59,595 nucleotides of DNA from Bacteroides stercorirosoris (GTDB taxonomy: Bacteria > Bacteroidota > Bacteroidia > Bacteroidales > Bacteroidaceae). The DNA is taken from assembly GCF_900142015.1 (NCBI RefSeq), contig NZ_FQZN01000034.1:1-59595 (forward strand), in the 5' to 3' direction. The position numbers and the translations under genes are program-made. Within the stretch, counting starts at the first letter, position 1, and each line of letters opens with the position of its first letter. Below, piece after piece: positions 56,401 to 59,595 of this stretch. The notes beneath the pieces were generated by a model. That model was not told where the DNA came from. It saw only the letters and a program-made list of their open reading frames with translations, and ran no database searches.

Positions 56401-59196
56401 CTCAAAAAGCTAAGACTTTACAATGCGAGTTTGCAGGAAGAACAGATACCAAAGCTTTTGGAAAAGCTCAATCTTTATGATAGAAACAATAAGATAGTCC
56501 AGGAGCAATCTTCCGAATTGTCATCCCTCTTTGGTTTCTTAGGAAGAAAAAATAAGGAAAAATGGGAGGATATCACTTCCATATTGGAGAAAATTCCAAT
56601 GATCTACCGCACTTTAGTAGAATATTCGGAAATAGCCCGACAACCGTTTGCAGAAATTCTGAATCAAATTGCAAGCAAGATTGACGTTGATTGGAGCGCA
56701 TTCAGGCAGTCTAATGAAGCTACATTCAGACAATCAGTTAACGCCACTCACGAACTGAATGCAGTACTAAACAGAATGAAAGGTTTATGTCACATGCAAA
56801 TACCCGACAGCGACCTCGAAATGAAATTGCCGGTTCTTCTTCATACATGGCTGACCCATTTCGATCAGATAAAGGATTGGGAACAGTGGTGCCTCCGCAA
56901 AAAGGAACTGGAATCCCAGAATTTGGCCGTGGTGATCAATTACATAATCGATAAGCACAAAACTGGTTCAGAAGCAGCAAATGCGTATTTGAAAGGTGTT
57001 TATCATCAATTAGCAATAAAAGCCGTCGATGCAGACGAAACTTTGCGTCTTTTCAACGGATTGCTGTTTGAAGAGATGATTAACAAGTATAAGTCTCTGA
57101 CTACAGAATTCCAGGAGTTAAGTAAGAAAGAGTTATATTGCAGGTTGGCAGCAAAAATACCTTCTCTGACCATGGAAGCTGCATCCAGTTCTGAAATAGG
57201 AATTCTGAAAAGAAACATTTCAAATGGAGGACGCGGTACGTCTATCCGAAGAATCATAGACCAAATTCCCACCTTATTACACAAACTGTGTCCATGTATG
57301 CTGATGAGTCCGATATCAGTAGCGCAATATATCGACCTGGATGCAGAGAAGTTCGATCTTGTCATCTTCGATGAAGCCTCTCAAATGCCCACTAGTGAAG
57401 CTGTCGGTGCAATAGCACGCGGCAAGGCATTGGTTGTAGTGGGTGACCCCAAGCAAATGCCACCGACAAGCTTCTTCTCTTCCTCGCAAGTTGATGAAGA
57501 AGAAGCCGAGTTTGATGATATGGAGAGTATTCTGGACGACTGTATATCACTGTCAATCCCATCCCGCTATCTGACCTGGCACTATCGTAGCAAGCACGAA
57601 AGTCTGATTGCTTTCAGTAATTCACAATATTATAATGGGAAATTATATACTTTCCCTTCCGTGGATGACAGAGTCTCAAAAGTACGCCTGGTTCAAGTCA
57701 ACGGTTCATACGACAAAGGACGTACGCGCAGCAATTATGCCGAAGCGGAAGCCATTGTGAAGGAAATACTACATCGCCTGCAAACGCCGGAGTTTTCCGA
57801 AAGAAGCATAGGTGTGGTTTCTTTCAGTCAGGTACAACAGAATCTGATAGAAGATATGCTTATAGAGGAATTGAACAAATATCCGGAATTAGAAGAAAAA
57901 GCTTTCCAAAGCAACGAACCTATCTTCATCAAAAATCTGGAGAATGTGCAAGGAGATGAACGGGATGTCATTCTTTTCTCCATAGGATACGGACCTGATA
58001 AAAATGGCAATGTATCCATGAATTTCGGTCCGCTGAACAATCAGGGCGGTGAACGCCGCCTGAATGTGGCAGTGTCTCGCGCCCGTTATGAAATGATCAT
58101 CTTCTCAACTTTGCGTTCGGAGCAAATTGATTTGAAGCGTACCAAATCCAAAGGTGTGGAAGGTTTGAAGAAGTTTCTGGAATTTGCAGAACGTGGCACC
58201 TCTCCTATTCCTGCCGTTCAGCTCCAAAATCAAAAACAAAGTAATTTGATAACCTTAATAGCACAGGAGCTTACACAACGTGGCTATAAAGTAGATACTT
58301 TGGTGGGGCGATCAAATTTCAAAGTAGATTTGGCCATCGTTAATCCAGAACAGCCGGATACATATATCCTGGGAATCCTATGCGATGGCAAGAACTATTA
58401 TGAAACCAAAACTACCAGAGACCGTGAGATTGTGCAACCTAACGTCCTACAAATGCTCCATTGGAATGTCATGCGTGTATGGTCTGTTGACTGGTTTGAA
58501 CATAAAGAGAATGTGGTGGAACGCATTATCAAAAAGCTGGAAGACGTAAAAAACATCAGAAGAGAGGAACAATTTCTTCCTCCGATACAACCAGTCGCTC
58601 TGAAAACATTCAGTATCGACAATGAGCCAGTTGTGGAATTAGTAAACAGCCGAGAAAAGGAATACATTTTTGCCGATTTACCAGAAATCAGCTACAGCAC
58701 GGATATTAATAAAGTAATGGCTTCATCCTATCAGGTAAAAAGGCAACTTGAACAGATAGTACGAGTTGAACAACCTATAACAAATACCTTATTATATAAG
58801 AGAATCTTACGCATCTGGAAACTGACAAGAGTAACCACCCGTTTACAAGTATTCATTGACAGTCTTCTTAAAGACGTATATAAAGACCCCTTATCCAGAA
58901 ATACCATCATTTACTGGGAAAATAAAGAGAAAGCTAAAGACTCCGACTTTTACCGCATCAATTCCAAACGCGATATTTTAGATATTCCTGTTCTGGAAGT
59001 TATGAGTGCCGCCCGCTACGCCATAGAACAACAAATATCTATGCCGATGGAAGATCTGAAGCGGCTGACTTCCCAGTTGCTTGGCTTCAGCAGAAAAGGT
59101 ACAAACTTAGATATTGCAACGGAACAGGCTATACAAATCCTGATTGAACGAGAAATATTCAAACATGTAGATGGAATGGTATCCATGAACGATTAA
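53404..59196 (+). CDS. Giant transglutaminase-like / DUF4011 / SF1 helicase / MTES_1575 nuclease-like / DUF3320 protein, candidate defence protein
   Basis: A 1930-residue cytoplasmic protein. The N-terminal region (to about 360) contains a transglutaminase-like core with Cys225 (GTCIDL) and His251 (KGHIFVGAW). DUF4011 begins at about 384 (WERKLLDFSLRNNLINIR). The SF1 helicase has Walker A GPPGTGKS (691-698), DEAS (1323-1326), GDPKQMPP (from 1347), HYRSKHE, and motif VI NVAVSRAR (1554-1561). A Vsr/MTES_1575-like PD-(D/E)xK domain follows (about 1600-1710), with Asp1642 and CDG (1660-1662), but the Glu expected two residues before the DG-Asp is Leu1659. DUF3320 lies at about 1730-1780. The domain order is that of helicase-nuclease proteins proposed as antiphage effectors (the DUF4011-helicase-Vsr type, named Hhe to my recollection). 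It is a single-gene unit with its own promoter. I chose the ATG at 53404 over the TTG at 53344. Confidence 0.93.
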   Translation: MGNGNTITGTFNGTVHLEYLPCINYAMIHNHVPSCNFCELLNNDEVDWNHVKVAIDGELIKHSESILEIIPQGQNIQINSLEISPENEKLIELTEGIDTHFNLTIAISDEIVHQQTFPIKLMAYDQWTGARIMPELLATFVTPNHPILSRISVKASQFLEKWTGNSALDEYQTQDPNRVRAQVAAIYEALRSESLIYSTIPASFETMGQRIRLVDNVLTSKLGTCIDLTLLYASCLEAIGIHPLLVLLKGHIFVGAWLTEDIYHQTVGDDASFLLKGSANGISDIVLVETTALTSSQNISFEEAVTTAQKELKEESKFELFIDVYRCRLDKIRPLPQRINHNGEWQIENAGIEHENATGKVNQLDRYEIRLEDSKEQITKQIIWERKLLDFSLRNNLINIRLGRRVIPFISFAIDRLEDHLQAGENYQILASPTKSKIEPGETGLYDSSLWKENLEELVINELKNKKLRSYLTESELQNSLKFIYRTSRTAIEENGANSLFLVLGILKWYESAKSVKPRFAPILLLPVDIIRRGGTSGYIIRTRDEEIILNITLVELLKQQFSVNLSGLNPLPKDESGVDLKKIFAAIRTCIRNMKGWDVVEESMLGLFSFNKFVMWNDIHSNADKLKENAIIASLMENRTQWQDTTPEVDAREVDKNCTPDKFSIPVDVDSSQLEAVIESGEGKSFILHGPPGTGKSQTITNMIANALYKGKRVLFVAEKMAALSVVQNRLTKIGLAPFCLELHSNKVTKSHFLAQLQKAIEAIHIQSPAEFESTSMQLFERRRKLIDYMEALHHPHASGFSLYDCITNYLSIQGDELSIDFSSLNTITKDKLTALCEKIQELDTVFLITGHPQEHPLKGLEAYNTSIESCQRMQEELRHLIDLFTLITASRKVLSSNLGIAIPDSWTGINWMSKISDLLLSTPYLNKSLLEIGGNANLIEEWKDIILAGSERDRIQTELYKDYIPQILEENAFILQQEWKAIEMKWFLPRFFAKRSYLKKLRLYNASLQEEQIPKLLEKLNLYDRNNKIVQEQSSELSSLFGFLGRKNKEKWEDITSILEKIPMIYRTLVEYSEIARQPFAEILNQIASKIDVDWSAFRQSNEATFRQSVNATHELNAVLNRMKGLCHMQIPDSDLEMKLPVLLHTWLTHFDQIKDWEQWCLRKKELESQNLAVVINYIIDKHKTGSEAANAYLKGVYHQLAIKAVDADETLRLFNGLLFEEMINKYKSLTTEFQELSKKELYCRLAAKIPSLTMEAASSSEIGILKRNISNGGRGTSIRRIIDQIPTLLHKLCPCMLMSPISVAQYIDLDAEKFDLVIFDEASQMPTSEAVGAIARGKALVVVGDPKQMPPTSFFSSSQVDEEEAEFDDMESILDDCISLSIPSRYLTWHYRSKHESLIAFSNSQYYNGKLYTFPSVDDRVSKVRLVQVNGSYDKGRTRSNYAEAEAIVKEILHRLQTPEFSERSIGVVSFSQVQQNLIEDMLIEELNKYPELEEKAFQSNEPIFIKNLENVQGDERDVILFSIGYGPDKNGNVSMNFGPLNNQGGERRLNVAVSRARYEMIIFSTLRSEQIDLKRTKSKGVEGLKKFLEFAERGTSPIPAVQLQNQKQSNLITLIAQELTQRGYKVDTLVGRSNFKVDLAIVNPEQPDTYILGILCDGKNYYETKTTRDREIVQPNVLQMLHWNVMRVWSVDWFEHKENVVERIIKKLEDVKNIRREEQFLPPIQPVALKTFSIDNEPVVELVNSREKEYIFADLPEISYSTDINKVMASSYQVKRQLEQIVRVEQPITNTLLYKRILRIWKLTRVTTRLQVFIDSLLKDVYKDPLSRNTIIYWENKEKAKDSDFYRINSKRDILDIPVLEVMSAARYAIEQQISMPMEDLKRLTSQLLGFSRKGTNLDIATEQAIQILIEREIFKHVDGMVSMND

Positions 59197-59219
59197 AATT
59201 CATGGGTACTTGTAGGATT

Positions 59220-59418
59220 TCATTTTTCAATCTCATGAATCCTCTCTATTTGCTTATTCAGGAAATAGTCAGCATATTGATTAGGGATATCCCTAATAAC
59301 ACCACACCACCACCAAGTCCTTTAGTTCATTAGAATAAAGGTCGGACAACTTTGACAAAGGATTTTCAATTATGAATGCTGCTTTCTCCTTTTGCTCCGG
59401 ACTGAAGATTTGCGCCAT
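59220..59418 (-). pseudogene. Small hypothetical gene apparently split by a one-base frameshift
   Basis: From the ATG at 59418 the frame reads MAQIFSPEQKEKAAFIIENP and continues to a stop at 59293-59295 (41 residues). Near a GTGGTGGTG run, a shift of one base opens a second frame (CGVIRDIPNQYADYFLNKQI...) ending at a TGA at 59220-59222. The joined product would be about 65 residues and looks like one helical protein. No family is recognised. A chance overlap of two frames is possible. Confidence 0.4.
59280..59297. repeat. Perfect 18-bp palindrome
   Basis: ATTAGGGATATCCCTAAT is its own reverse complement. It lies inside the frameshifted small gene, 84 bp after the helicase stop codon. Confidence 0.9.
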
Positions 59419-59503
59419 GAAAGTACAAAGGAAATGAATACTCACAAATTCGGGTCAGTCCGAAACCCCTGTGGGTATGTTATGTTAATACGCGCAAGTA
59501 AAC

Positions 59504-59511
59504 TATCTTTG
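59504..59511 (+). promoter_or_regulatory. -7 box upstream of the truncated last gene
   Basis: TATCTTTG followed by CG, 25 bp before the ATG at 59537, which matches TAnnTTTG. Confidence 0.5.
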
Positions 59512-59536
59512 CGTTCAAATTAAAATTATCTGCCCA

Positions 59537-59595
59537 ATGCCTTCCAATCGCAACCTACATAAGTTACTACGAGTCATCTTTCCCGAAGTTTTAAT
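59537..59595 (+). CDS. Start of a gene cut by the window edge, possibly an ISAon1-type transposase N-terminal protein
   Basis: Nineteen codons are visible (MPSNRNLHKLLRVIFPEVL). The LLRVIFPEVL pattern resembles the start of the small N-terminal proteins of ISAon1-type insertion sequences in Bacteroidetes ('LL..ILPEYL'), but so short a stretch cannot decide it. A promoter box lies at the expected distance. Confidence 0.4.
   Translation, partial: MPSNRNLHKLLRVIFPEVL

Noticed and set aside
1..59595. tRNA or rRNA genes
   Set aside because: I looked for cloverleaf-type and rRNA-like sequences and saw none; a tRNAscan run would be needed to be certain.

Overview
The window looks like a chromosomal segment of a gut Bacteroides (or a close Bacteroidales relative). 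It has two SusC/SusD glycan-uptake loci, several promoter boxes of the Bacteroidetes type TAnnTTTG, weak Shine-Dalgarno sequences, many lipoproteins with acidic residues after the lipobox cysteine, and moderately AT-rich DNA with AT-rich intergenic spacers. Species cannot be fixed from the sequence alone.

Region 1 (1-27022) is a large divergent polysaccharide utilisation locus (PUL). The minus strand reads: membrane-bound AraC-type regulator, GH88 unsaturated uronyl hydrolase, ECF sigma factor, SusC, SusD, GH28-like beta-helix hydrolase, and an unrecognised 758-residue secreted protein, ending in a terminator at 32-60. The plus strand reads: alginate-lyase-superfamily gene interrupted by an in-frame TAA, GH127-type beta-L-arabinofuranosidase, alpha/beta-hydrolase, GH97, GH43 and a second GH88. 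A sensor histidine kinase converges on it. The enzyme set suggests a uronic-acid and arabinose-containing plant glycan (pectic rhamnogalacturonan side chains, arabinogalactan or gum). GH88 enzymes act on products of a lyase, and the recognisable lyase is broken, so the 758-residue protein becomes a candidate replacement.

Region 2 (27124-29378) holds a small lipoprotein gene and a queuosine-precursor operon (yhhQ-queC-queF), preceded by a likely preQ1-I riboswitch. Region 3 (29.4-37.4 kb) is a second, compact PUL: long AT-rich leader, SusC, SusD, a surface glycan-binding-type lipoprotein and a GH18 enzyme, so its substrate is probably a GlcNAc-containing glycan (chitin-like or N-glycan). Region 4 (37.4-41.3 kb) is a translationally coupled trio: a DUF4369-like lipoprotein, a multi-pass membrane protein, and a beta-propeller lipoprotein carrying a CxxCH haem-attachment-like motif. 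I know no described function for it.

Region 5 (41.4-53.2 kb) is mostly housekeeping: DcaP-like porin, antitoxin-like small protein, FadL-type channel, D-lactate dehydrogenase family protein, pirin, metallo-beta-lactamase-fold protein, DUF4468 protein, VOC protein, methyltransferase, TlpA-like thioredoxin and SLC13 transporter. Between the FadL and dehydrogenase genes lies a striking nested inverted repeat (44932-45175) built from about eight copies of a 15-bp unit in both orientations.

Region 6 (53.3-59.6 kb) is a single 1930-residue protein: transglutaminase-like domain, DUF4011, SF1 helicase, MTES_1575/Vsr-like nuclease domain and DUF3320. This architecture is associated with candidate antiphage systems. 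It is followed by a frameshifted small gene and by the start of what may be an insertion-sequence gene. The best candidates for undescribed biology are this protein, the inverted-repeat element, the CxxCH trio, the kinase-less sensor-AraC regulator and the 758-residue PUL protein.
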